Shown here in pieces: positions 17,376-25,736 of a DNA stretch of 64,000 nt. The position numbers and the translations under genes were made by a program. Below the pieces are notes generated by a model. The model saw nothing but the letters and a program-made list of their open reading frames with translations. It was not told the origin of the DNA and made no database searches. Location of the stretch: contig OZ244903.1 of assembly GCA_965221625.1 (NCBI GenBank), positions 124,001 through 188,000 on the forward strand, given 5' to 3'. How positions within the stretch are numbered: the first letter of the stretch is position 1; every line of letters starts with the position of its first letter. Origin of the DNA: Bin127 sp965221625. GTDB taxonomy: Bacteria; Chloroflexota; Dehalococcoidia; Lucifugimonadales; Lucifugimonadaceae.

Positions 17376-20300
17376 TTACGGGGCGATGTCGAAGCCGTCG
17401 GCGAAGTAGACCCATACGCCTTCGCCAATCTCGACCTCGTCGTCATCCGACAGCAGCTCGAACTCGCTGCGGATGGCATCCCAGGTGTAAGCCCGAGCGT
17501 TTTCGCCGAGATAGCTACCGGCATCAACCGCGTCGTCACCGTTCATCAACGGCTCACCGAAGTTGTCCTCAGTCTGGTCACCATCTTGGTCGATGACGCC
17601 GACGAAGTTCCAACCGGTGTGCGTGGGAATCTCCACTAGATCCGGCGGCACCACGTCAGCAGCTTCGCGGTTAATCCGGCCTACTAGATCGACCGACTGC
17701 GTCGCAAAGCCTTGTGCATGCACCCAGTATCCGAAGCGTGCCGACACTCGAGTCAACGTGGCATAGTCGCCGTGCGTCGTCCACAATCCGTCAACCTTGG
17801 TAGCGATGCTCCACGGCTTCTGTGCGTCGGAGGCATCCCAAGCCGCGATCATGTCGACCGCTTCGTTGGTAAACACGTTCTCGACGCCCGGCTCGATCGG
17901 GTTCGCCGGGAACGATATGGCGTTCCATCCGGCGATCAACTTGATGTCGAACGACTGACGCTCGTCCACCTTGAACGAGTACTCGTTAGTAGCTTCGTTG
18001 CCTGCCGCATCGACGGCATTCACCACAACAGAGTGGTCGTCAACGCTCAGACTGTCGGGCCAGTACAAGTAGCGGTTGTCACCCAACGACTGTACTTCCT
18101 GTACCGAGCCGTCGATCGAGAACTCGTCAACCGTAACGGTCGTCTTGTCGGAGTAGTTCAACAGTACGAAGGGCCGAGCGTCCGTTACGGTGTCCCCATC
18201 GTCCGGTGTAGGCGTTAGAGACGGTGGTGTAATGTCGTATCGGAACTCAGCGGTGCCGGCCCCCCAGTTGTACCGGTTATCCGTAGTCGGGGAGGCGTCA
18301 ATCTTACGGGGTGTCAACGAAGCAAACGAGTTGCGATCGCGACCGTAAGCGACAACAGTCAGCTTGCCGTCAGCAAGGGCTTTGGGGGCACTAAAGTTCT
18401 GCCACTGGTACTCCCATTCAAGCCCGGGCCGTGAGTAGGCCTGAACCGGTTGGACTTGAATGAACTTGCCATCGTCGTCGATTTCGCCGCATTGGAAGTT
18501 GTCTTCGTCGAAGTTGGCACTTCCATTCTCCAGTGCGCCGCTTCGCTTCGACGTGAAGTCAGAGAGACCGCGTTCTTCCTCGTCGGTCAAAGAGTCGTCA
18601 TCATCAGTGTCGGTTCTGTAGACGATGTCGGAACAGACAACTGCCAAGGATGGCGTGCCGTTGATCTCCTCATCGGAGGTGATGTGTACGGTGATGCTCT
18701 CATTCGTCAAACTGTCCGGTCCCTCGTCGCCAGTCCCGGAACCAGAGCCACCGCTAAGCACAACAGCTATCTGCGGACCGATGCCATCCTGGACTTCGAA
18801 CGCCTCAAAGCCCGTGCTACTGCGATTCACACGGTTGCCAGCCGGGTCAGAGACCCATCGGTTCGCCGCAATGTCCACCAACGGGGTTGCATCCGAGTCG
18901 AGCTCCGACGCAAGCTTCAGATAGACGGCTCGACCGTCAACTACCACATCTTCGATTGTCGCCGCCGATTCATCGTCGAGTGTTACGGCGAAGGTACCTG
19001 CATCGACAGAATCAGGGTCGACACCGCGATCGAATGCGACGAGAATGCCAGAACGATCTGCGATCGGTTTTCCGTCGTCATCCTCATCGTAGAAGCCTGT
19101 TACCGACTGCTCGGCGAACACCGCGGGGTCCACCTCGTCAAGGAACAAGAGATGTCGGGCGTACCAACCGAGAACGTTATAGCGACCCGGCTCTTGCTCG
19201 CCAGACTTTTCGCCTAGATCATTGATGAAGTTCGGCCCTGAGTCATCAGAGTCTGAGAAGCCGATGTTGCCGGCAATATCAGCAACGAGGGCTTGGAAGT
19301 CAATCGTGTCGTTGTAGTCGTCAGGGCTGAACGAAATCCGAACGGAGTCCCCAAATGTTGCATCGGTCGCACCGTCAGAGTAACGGTCAGCCTCAATCGA
19401 TTCGACTTCATTGTCGTTTCCATCATCAGCTTCAAGATTGAAAATGTCCGCATGAGGCAACACACCGAACTTTCGACGATCGGACGTGTAGCCGGTGTAA
19501 TCGTCAGCAGATTCAACCACGCCACTAGCCGGTCCAGCGACATTGCCGTAATCATTCGCATTGGCGGGAACAGTGGCCAAATTAACTGGCAGACTCAAAA
19601 CGGGCGTACCTTGAATACCGTTTTCGTCAAGGTCCTCCGCATGATGCACGTACAACCGGAAAGAGTCGTCCCGCAGACCAGATTCACCGTCGTTGAATGT
19701 ACCAACGAACTCAGGCGATGTGTCTTGACCTTCTGATCGATGTGCTGGCGAGTCGATCAAAACTGCTGGAGGCACCGTATCGATTGAGATGTTTAGCGTG
19801 CGAGTCGCCTTGTCGGTATCTACATAGCGGATCGTCACGGGACCACTTTCGACACCTAGTACTGCCGCTCCCATCCGATCAGCGTCGGAGGCGTCTTTGA
19901 CTTCCAACCCCCAGTTTCCGGGCGTTCTGGTTCCACCGGTCGTGCTGCCATCGTCTCCGTTCTCATCTGTTAGCAGCAAATAACCTTCGTAGCGTCCTGT
20001 AAACCTACCCGTTTCCTTAAGTCGGAGCTGCGACTCTGCGTCCCGTCCGTCCGAGCGAGCCATTACCGTGAGTTGTTCTTTGTCGTCAACGAAGTTCGGC
20101 GGGTTTGAGTCGGAGCCTGGCGCGTAGGTCGCCGAGGTCGCGTCCCCGATCAGCGTCTCCACTTCACTGGTGTGGTAGACGATGTAGTCGAGGTCGACAA
20201 CAAGATCGGTTTTCGCTCCGACCCGAACGCTCAACCAAGGGGCAATGGCTCCAAGCCCTTCTACCTCGCCCTCTGCGCGTCCGCTTCCGACGTCTTCGTC

Positions 20301-21032
20301 AAGCGTCAAGTTCAACGCCGGGATTTCTCCAAAAGTTCCACCGCCGACTGTCCCATAGAACTTGATCACTGCACCGTCGGCCACATCCATTGGTTTGTAC
20401 TTCGCCGTCGAGTTGGCACCGTCGTCTATGAGGACGTGCAAACCGTCGAAAAGACCACTAGCGTCGAAAGTCAAATCAGTGGTTCGATTCTCGAACGAAG
20501 AGTACCGGGTCGTCTCACGCAGTGCCCAATACGAGTTAGTCGCCGTCTGAACGCCGTTGTCTAAATTCTTATCGAGGTCGAGATCTGCGATATCAAAGTC
20601 TTTGCCGATCGCAGTCTCGTGGGCATCAATCAGCGTGATTGCCGCGTTCCCGACGGGCAACAGCACCGGCGTTCGCTTGTCGCGTCCGCTGTCGCTGATG
20701 CTGATCTTGATGACATCGGAGTTCTCAAGGATGCCGCGCGGGTCGTCCGGCGCGCTCTTCGGGTCATGAGCATAGGTGGCGTAAAGCGTCGTTGATTCCG
20801 TTATGGATTCGCGTTCCGCGACGTTGTAGCCTTCAACGTCGTCGCCATCGTCGCAATCGCCGACGTTAAACACTTCGTCGTTAGTCGTGTAACACGTTCC
20901 GACATTCAAGGCGTCGATCGTCCCGGTCGCCGCATCGACCACGCCGGTCTCAACTCCGCCTCGCACCGAAACTACGGCCACGGCCAAGATCAACACGGCT
21001 AGCGCCGCAAAGATTCTCGATGAAAGCTGCAC
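17376..21032 (-). CDS. Giant acidic secreted surface protein, paralog 2 (S-layer-like)
   Basis: The protein has 1,218 residues from GTG 21032, with the same AGGAGG ribosome binding site as paralog 1. The first 61 codons are identical to paralog 1 at DNA level. After DCDDGD the sequence diverges although the module order is kept: LYATYAHDPK and GRDKRTP near residue 100, GVESGPVTIRY, IDFQALVADIAGNIGFSDSD, a SwmB-like module ending DPAGN, and LSGGSGSGTGDEGPDSLT. The paralog ends with GLEWEYQWQNFSA, a VTVDEFSIDG Ig-like module and the common C-terminal module (LIAGWNAISFPANP, DQDGDQTED, ending YFADGFDIAP). Strongly acidic. Exported, probably a surface-coat protein. Attachment mode is not visible. 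Confidence 0.85.
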   Translation of the reverse strand: MQLSSRIFAALAVLILAVAVVSVRGGVETGVVDAATGTIDALNVGTCYTTNDEVFNVGDCDDGDDVEGYNVAERESITESTTLYATYAHDPKSAPDDPRGILENSDVIKISISDSGRDKRTPVLLPVGNAAITLIDAHETAIGKDFDIADLDLDKNLDNGVQTATNSYWALRETTRYSSFENRTTDLTFDASGLFDGLHVLIDDGANSTAKYKPMDVADGAVIKFYGTVGGGTFGEIPALNLTLDEDVGSGRAEGEVEGLGAIAPWLSVRVGAKTDLVVDLDYIVYHTSEVETLIGDATSATYAPGSDSNPPNFVDDKEQLTVMARSDGRDAESQLRLKETGRFTGRYEGYLLLTDENGDDGSTTGGTRTPGNWGLEVKDASDADRMGAAVLGVESGPVTIRYVDTDKATRTLNISIDTVPPAVLIDSPAHRSEGQDTSPEFVGTFNDGESGLRDDSFRLYVHHAEDLDENGIQGTPVLSLPVNLATVPANANDYGNVAGPASGVVESADDYTGYTSDRRKFGVLPHADIFNLEADDGNDNEVESIEADRYSDGATDATFGDSVRISFSPDDYNDTIDFQALVADIAGNIGFSDSDDSGPNFINDLGEKSGEQEPGRYNVLGWYARHLLFLDEVDPAVFAEQSVTGFYDEDDDGKPIADRSGILVAFDRGVDPDSVDAGTFAVTLDDESAATIEDVVVDGRAVYLKLASELDSDATPLVDIAANRWVSDPAGNRVNRSSTGFEAFEVQDGIGPQIAVVLSGGSGSGTGDEGPDSLTNESITVHITSDEEINGTPSLAVVCSDIVYRTDTDDDDSLTDEEERGLSDFTSKRSGALENGSANFDEDNFQCGEIDDDGKFIQVQPVQAYSRPGLEWEYQWQNFSAPKALADGKLTVVAYGRDRNSFASLTPRKIDASPTTDNRYNWGAGTAEFRYDITPPSLTPTPDDGDTVTDARPFVLLNYSDKTTVTVDEFSIDGSVQEVQSLGDNRYLYWPDSLSVDDHSVVVNAVDAAGNEATNEYSFKVDERQSFDIKLIAGWNAISFPANPIEPGVENVFTNEAVDMIAAWDASDAQKPWSIATKVDGLWTTHGDYATLTRVSARFGYWVHAQGFATQSVDLVGRINREAADVVPPDLVEIPTHTGWNFVGVIDQDGDQTEDNFGEPLMNGDDAVDAGSYLGENARAYTWDAIRSEFELLSDDDEVEIGEGVWVYFADGFDIAP

Positions 21033-21431
21033 AGCTGCAGTCCTCCTGTATCTCTTCTCTACCGGTGCGATTCTTAACATCTCCAAGGAGACGATCCGCC
21101 GGATCTAGTCATACCTATCTCTAGACACACCATTAGCCAAGCGACCAAAAGCACGCCCTGAAATCTATATGATACCGAATATATGCCAACGTGCACGACA
21201 TGTCAATCTCTTTTCCATAATCTCCAACTCTCACAACACCATCAACACCGCCGACACCAACCTCTCAACGCACAGTAACCGCACTCCCAACATCGCGGCG
21301 CGTGCAAGCACCGCAGCACCGCTGAGACTGCATCACTGTCGCAATCACAACGCAGCGACGCCTACGCACCGCGCCGCACCAACCAACGTCCCTAACCGTC
21401 AGCTCAGCTTCCATCTAGCGACAAGACTGCA
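20848..21431. repeat. 584-bp perfect direct repeat, copy B
   Basis: Identical to 16702-17285. It covers the first 61 codons, leader, promoter and upstream spacer of paralog 2. Beyond its right edge, 21432-21599 is unique sequence in which I see no gene, followed by the terminator of paralog 3. Homologous recombination between the two copies would excise 4,146 bp carrying the paralog 2 body plus one repeat copy. Confidence 0.97.
21178..21206 (-). promoter_or_regulatory. Strong sigma-70 promoter of surface protein paralog 2
   Basis: Same promoter as for paralog 1 because it lies in the perfect repeat: TTGACA (21206-21201), 17 nt, TATATT (21183-21178). The predicted leader is about 139 nt. Confidence 0.8.
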
Positions 21432-21599
21432 AGCGACAACGCCCGACGGTCGCTCCCGGTGACCCACTACACCTTTGCATGTCGTCGATATCGACGCAGC
21501 GCGCTTTGTGCAAGATCGCCTCATAATGCGTCTCGACGAAACGATCTGCGCGAACCGATCCGCCACACAGGGATGCAAGTCTCCGTCATGCAACAAACA

Positions 21600-21629
21600 G
21601 CGACGCCCTCGGAACTCCGAGGGCGTCGC
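21600..21629 (-). terminator. Intrinsic terminator after surface protein paralog 3
   Basis: A nearly continuous 14-bp palindrome (GCGACGCCCTCGGA and its complement, separated by two bases) lies 52 nt past the paralog 3 stop. On the minus strand CTGTTTGTTGC follows. It occupies the same position as the hairpins of the other three paralogs. Confidence 0.8.
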
Positions 21630-21680
21630 GCTGTCGGGACAGGACGTTACATCCTATCCGCAATTTCTTGAGTCGCCTCC

Positions 21681-24600
21681 CTATGGTGCAACGTTGGTGC
21701 CGCGTGGGAAGTAGACCCAGATGCCGTGACCGATAGTCATCGTGTCGGTGTCGTTGAGGATGCGGTAGCCGTTGGCTATGGCGTCCCATGTGTAGGCACG
21801 CCTGAAGCCGGGCATGTAGGCATTTGCGGTAACTTCGGTGCCTTCGCTGTTGGCGAGTGCTTCGCCAAAGTTGCCTTCGGTCTGGTCGCCGTCTTGGTCG
21901 ACGACGCCGACGAAGTTCCAACCGGCGACGGTCGGCACGTCGCGTGCCGCCGGAGCAGCACCCGTCTCACGGTTGACCGGACCAACCAATTGCACGCTCT
22001 GCTCCACGAAGGAAGCGGAGTGCACCCAGTAGCCATACCGGGCGTGCACGTCGGTTAGCGGAGCGAAGCTCTCACTCGTCGTCCAGACACCGTCGATCCG
22101 CGACGCGATGCTCCATGGACCGGTCTCGCTACTCGGGTCCCATCCGACCACGCGATCGACAGACTCTTCAGTGAAGACTTGGTCGAGTGCCGTGGTAATC
22201 GGATCCGCGGGGAACGAGATGGCGTTCCAACCGGCGGTCAGATCGATCACGAATGGATCGCGAGCCGAAACTTCGAATTCGAACTTGGTGTCTCCATCGG
22301 GTTCGTTGTCCGCGGCGTCGCGTGCGTCGAACTCGACTACGTGCGTGCCGTAGGCAAGCTCTTCGGGCCAGTATAGGAAGCGGTTGTCGCCGATACTCTC
22401 GAGCGAGTCGAGAACATCGTCGCCGTCAACCGTCATCTCGGTAACGCTTACCGTCGTATTCTCGCCGGCAAAATCGAGCAACACGAACGGTCGCGGCTCA
22501 GCAACATCCTCTCCGGGCGTAGGTTGTACGCTGCCACCTTCACCGTCCTCCTTCAATGGGCTGTGGAAGGCAGTGTCGAGTGAGAACTCTACTGTCGCTG
22601 AACCGTGGTTGAAGTGAGTCTCCTCGCTGTCACTCTCATTCGTCTTGTAATAGACGTATGAGTTGCGATCACGACCGTGGACCACTACGGTTACGTCGCC
22701 ATCGGGGAGATCGTCAGAGGAGTTGCGCCAAGCGTAAACCCAATTGTTACCTGGTCGCGACAACGACGATCGATCACTAAAGTCGCCCGTCCTCGTTGTC
22801 GAACCGCACGCGTAGTCGCTCTCGGCATCAGAGCTTGTGTGTTTTTGTTGACCACCGGTGCGGTTAGCCACGAAGTCGTCCAAGTCGCCTGTTGGGCGGG
22901 GGCTTCCATCAGCAGTTTCGGGACCTTTGAAGCTGAGGTTCGAGCAGACAAATGCCACTCGTGGAGCACCGTTGATGTCTTCGTCAGACTCGATTGCCAC
23001 CTCAATTGCGTTGTTGGTCAGTGAGGAAGGACCTTCGCTGCCACTACCGGTGCCGGAACCGCCGCTCAAGTGCAACGTAAAGACCGGCAAAATTCCATCC
23101 TTCACTTCGAAGGCTTCAGCATTCGTCTCCTGCCAACCGAGGATGTTACCTGCCAAGTCTTCGATCTCTCGTCCCTCCGTAATGCTCAGAGTCGGCGTTG
23201 CATCGGAATCGAGCTCTTGGTCAAGCATCAGGAAGACCAACTGATCGTCAACCATCACGTCGACTATCGAGTGCGCATCGTCTCCGTCCTCAACAGAGAA
23301 AGTGCCGACATCGATCAAGTCTCCGTTGACATCGTTGTCGAAAACGACCATGATTGCCGAACGGTTTCGCACGGGAACGTCGCCATCATCAAGCCCGTAG
23401 AAACCGGTAACGGTACGGTCTTGGTGGATCGAAGGATCGATCTCGTCTACATAAACGACATGCCTTGAGTAAACCCCCAGGACGTTCAGATTCTTTGCTC
23501 GGTCTTCTTTTTCTTCACCAAAGTCATCAATGAAGCGCGGGTTCGACTCGTCGCTGTCAGAGAAACCGAGGTTGCCAGCGAGGTCGCGCACTACGGCTTG
23601 GAAGTCAATCGCATGGTTGAAGCCCTCGAAGTCGTCGTCCGTTATGTTTTCGTCGAAGTCGATTTCAACTTCGCCACTGAACTCACCGGCCGAGTCACCG
23701 TTGTCGACGTCATCCGATTCAAGCGACTTGTAGGTCTCGTCGTCATCGACGGGTAGGTAAACCTCGCTAGCGGATATTACGCCAAATAGCGGGTTTGTGT
23801 CGTATCCCGTGTACTGCAAACGCCGTTCCAACTTGGTGGATGGTTCGTCCACGAGCGATTCGAGTAACAACACTGCATCATCGTCGGACATGTCATCATC
23901 GTTGTCAACGTAGAGTTCGAACGAGTCCGCAACAAGACCAGCGTCACCGTCGTTGAAGCTTCCAATGAACGAAGGTTTCTCGTCGTCACTGCGGCTCTTG
24001 TTGACGGGTGAATCGATCTGTATGGTGGGCGGATCGATGTCGATCTGGATCTCGAAGGCGCGGTTCTTGTCGTCGGTGTCCTTGTAGTTGATCACTACTG
24101 GGCCGTTGCCGACACCTAGGATCGCAGAGTTGGCTGAGGTCTCATCGGTGGCATCCCCACGAATTAAACCCCAGTTATCACGGGCAGAGCGATCTGTGAC
24201 TGGGTTGCCTTGATCGTCAGTCGAATCCGTGAGCGTGCTGCCGTCCCCATCGGCGTCAGTTAGGCGCAGGTAGCCTTGGAATACGCCAGTGAAACGTCCG
24301 GTCTCTTTGAGGTAGAGATTACGCATCGTTTCCGCCGCATCCTCATCCGACTCGGCGTTGAGAGTGATTAATTCTTCGTCATCGATACATCCCGCCGCGT
24401 CACCAGGACGGTTGTCTGCCTCGCAGTTGTCCCCACCGAGTATGTATTCGACTTCACTCGTTTCGTAGTAGATGACTTCGACTTTGACGGTCCCTGAAAC
24501 GCTGACGTTTACTGACAATGCCGGTGGCACGTTGGCTTCGCCTGGGACCACGTCTTCGTCCAATGAAATGAAGTCCTCAAGGTTTTGGAAGGCGGATTCG

Positions 24601-25295
24601 GTGCCGCCGGCGGTAACTGTTCCGAAGAATCTAATCCTGCCATCCGGTGCAATTGGTCTGTAAGGATTGTTCGGCGCATTACTAATTTCTGCCAACCTGA
24701 TCTGATAGTTGCCCGAGCGCGTGAAATCGTCCGTTGGCAAGAAATCGACGTTCGCTTCAACGGTGGGTAACGGGTCATCGTCCTCCAAACCCAAAGCAGC
24801 ACGGACTACGCCCTGCTCGTCATTATCGAGAGCCACAGACTCATCTACGTCATCGGTATCCGTATCATTCGTTCTATCTTGCCGGAAAACCAACACCCCA
24901 TCGCGGCTGTCGCGTCCCTTGTCGGTGACGCTAATCTTGATGAGGTCGGTGTTCTGCAGGATCGCACGTGGACCCTCGGCACCCGTCTTCGGGTCGTGAG
25001 CGTAGGTTGCGTAGAGCGTATCGAGCTCGATCGCCGCATCAATCTCGCCCTGCTGGAAATGAGCTTGAAGGTTATTGACTGTGACGTCTTCGTCGTTTTC
25101 GTCCTTCTCTACCCACGAGCAGTCGCTGATGTCTAGGACGTCCAGATTTGTCGTGGTGCATGCGCCCACGTTCAAGGCGTCGATCACTCCGGTAGCTGCG
25201 CTGACTTCGGTGGTCGCTGCGTCCCTGCCCGCCACCACGGCAACCGCGAGTGCGACTACGGCCAGTGCTGTCAAGATTCTCGCTGAAAGCTGCAC
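21681..25295 (-). CDS. Giant acidic secreted surface protein, paralog 3 (S-layer-like)
   Basis: The protein has 1,204 residues starting at GTG 25295, eight nt after AGGAGG. The signal peptide (LTALAVVALAVAVVAG) is followed by GVIDALNVGACTTTN, the divergent form of the shared mature N terminus, with a second cysteine in ISDC. Modules follow in the family order: LYATYAHDPK, GRDSRDGVLV, FISLDEDV, NLYLKETGRFTGVFQGYL, LTDADGDGS, GVGNGPVVINY, IDFQAVVRDLAGNLGFSDSD, a SwmB-like module, LSGGSGTGSGSEGPSSLT, and NWVYAWRNSSDD. The C-terminal module is LTAGWNAISFPADP with DQDGDQTEG and the end YFPRGTNVAP. Several Asp-rich loops suggest calcium binding. Surface location is inferred from the signal peptide and composition. 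Confidence 0.85.
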   Translation of the reverse strand: MQLSARILTALAVVALAVAVVAGRDAATTEVSAATGVIDALNVGACTTTNLDVLDISDCSWVEKDENDEDVTVNNLQAHFQQGEIDAAIELDTLYATYAHDPKTGAEGPRAILQNTDLIKISVTDKGRDSRDGVLVFRQDRTNDTDTDDVDESVALDNDEQGVVRAALGLEDDDPLPTVEANVDFLPTDDFTRSGNYQIRLAEISNAPNNPYRPIAPDGRIRFFGTVTAGGTESAFQNLEDFISLDEDVVPGEANVPPALSVNVSVSGTVKVEVIYYETSEVEYILGGDNCEADNRPGDAAGCIDDEELITLNAESDEDAAETMRNLYLKETGRFTGVFQGYLRLTDADGDGSTLTDSTDDQGNPVTDRSARDNWGLIRGDATDETSANSAILGVGNGPVVINYKDTDDKNRAFEIQIDIDPPTIQIDSPVNKSRSDDEKPSFIGSFNDGDAGLVADSFELYVDNDDDMSDDDAVLLLESLVDEPSTKLERRLQYTGYDTNPLFGVISASEVYLPVDDDETYKSLESDDVDNGDSAGEFSGEVEIDFDENITDDDFEGFNHAIDFQAVVRDLAGNLGFSDSDESNPRFIDDFGEEKEDRAKNLNVLGVYSRHVVYVDEIDPSIHQDRTVTGFYGLDDGDVPVRNRSAIMVVFDNDVNGDLIDVGTFSVEDGDDAHSIVDVMVDDQLVFLMLDQELDSDATPTLSITEGREIEDLAGNILGWQETNAEAFEVKDGILPVFTLHLSGGSGTGSGSEGPSSLTNNAIEVAIESDEDINGAPRVAFVCSNLSFKGPETADGSPRPTGDLDDFVANRTGGQQKHTSSDAESDYACGSTTRTGDFSDRSSLSRPGNNWVYAWRNSSDDLPDGDVTVVVHGRDRNSYVYYKTNESDSEETHFNHGSATVEFSLDTAFHSPLKEDGEGGSVQPTPGEDVAEPRPFVLLDFAGENTTVSVTEMTVDGDDVLDSLESIGDNRFLYWPEELAYGTHVVEFDARDAADNEPDGDTKFEFEVSARDPFVIDLTAGWNAISFPADPITTALDQVFTEESVDRVVGWDPSSETGPWSIASRIDGVWTTSESFAPLTDVHARYGYWVHSASFVEQSVQLVGPVNRETGAAPAARDVPTVAGWNFVGVVDQDGDQTEGNFGEALANSEGTEVTANAYMPGFRRAYTWDAIANGYRILNDTDTMTIGHGIWVYFPRGTNVAP

Positions 25296-25666
25296 GCTTC
25301 AGTCCTCCTGCTTTACTTCCCGGAACGATCGCAGCATCGGTGCAACGCCTCCCGAATGGGCACGCGCAACTACCGAAAGCCTGTATCCGGATCTGTGCGA
25401 TGTTTGCATGTTACTAGCAAGCGCGCCAACGCGCAACACGCGCGGCATGCCATGAAAAGTATATGATACTCAATCCGCTCTGCGCGCGTAAACCCCCAGC
25501 ACATAACAAATATCCAATTCAACCCAACCTTCAACAGGCATCAACCAATAGGCATCAACGCACCAAAGCCGAAAATCCCGCCGTCCGCACCCACAATCAC
25601 CACGCTCCGCCCACTCGCCTCCAACCGCGATCCTCACACCCCTGTGACGTGTAACGGGTGACGCGC
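25296..25666. other. Spacer upstream of paralog 3 with candidate -10 element
   Basis: This 371-bp stretch has no gene. The minus strand has TATACT (25463-25458) about 160 nt before the start codon, embedded in GTATCATATA (25469-25460), a 10-mer also present at the start point of paralogs 1 and 2. No convincing -35 is visible at 17 nt. From about 25500 to 25640 the plus strand is rich in C and A and poor in G (19 C against 5 G in 25501-25560). The same bias appears in the other surface-gene spacers. Confidence 0.45.
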
Positions 25667-25702
25667 AACGGGCGCATCCCGGTCTCCCAGGATGCGCCCG
25701 TT
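25667..25702 (-). terminator. Intrinsic terminator after surface protein paralog 4
   Basis: A 13-bp perfect stem (AACGGGCGCATCC with GGATGCGCCCGTT) and a 10-nt loop lie 35 nt beyond the paralog 4 stop. The following minus-strand sequence (GCGCGTCACC) is not T-rich. It could therefore be a weaker terminator or an mRNA-end stabiliser, but its position matches the other three. Confidence 0.65.
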
Positions 25703-25736
25703 ACGTTACGTAGTTGACGCTGCGTTTGGCAATCGC

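Noticed and set aside
17023..21462. Two plus-strand ORFs (from 17023 and 21169) with identical first ~87 residues as a duplicated gene family
   Set aside because: They lie inside the noncoding spacer part of the 584-bp repeat, antisense to promoters, with low-complexity His/Thr/Asn composition and different ends.
21600..21629. Long palindrome as a recombinase or attachment site
   Set aside because: It occupies the same post-stop position as hairpins of the other paralogs and is followed by a T-rich stretch on the transcript strand, so a terminator is simpler.
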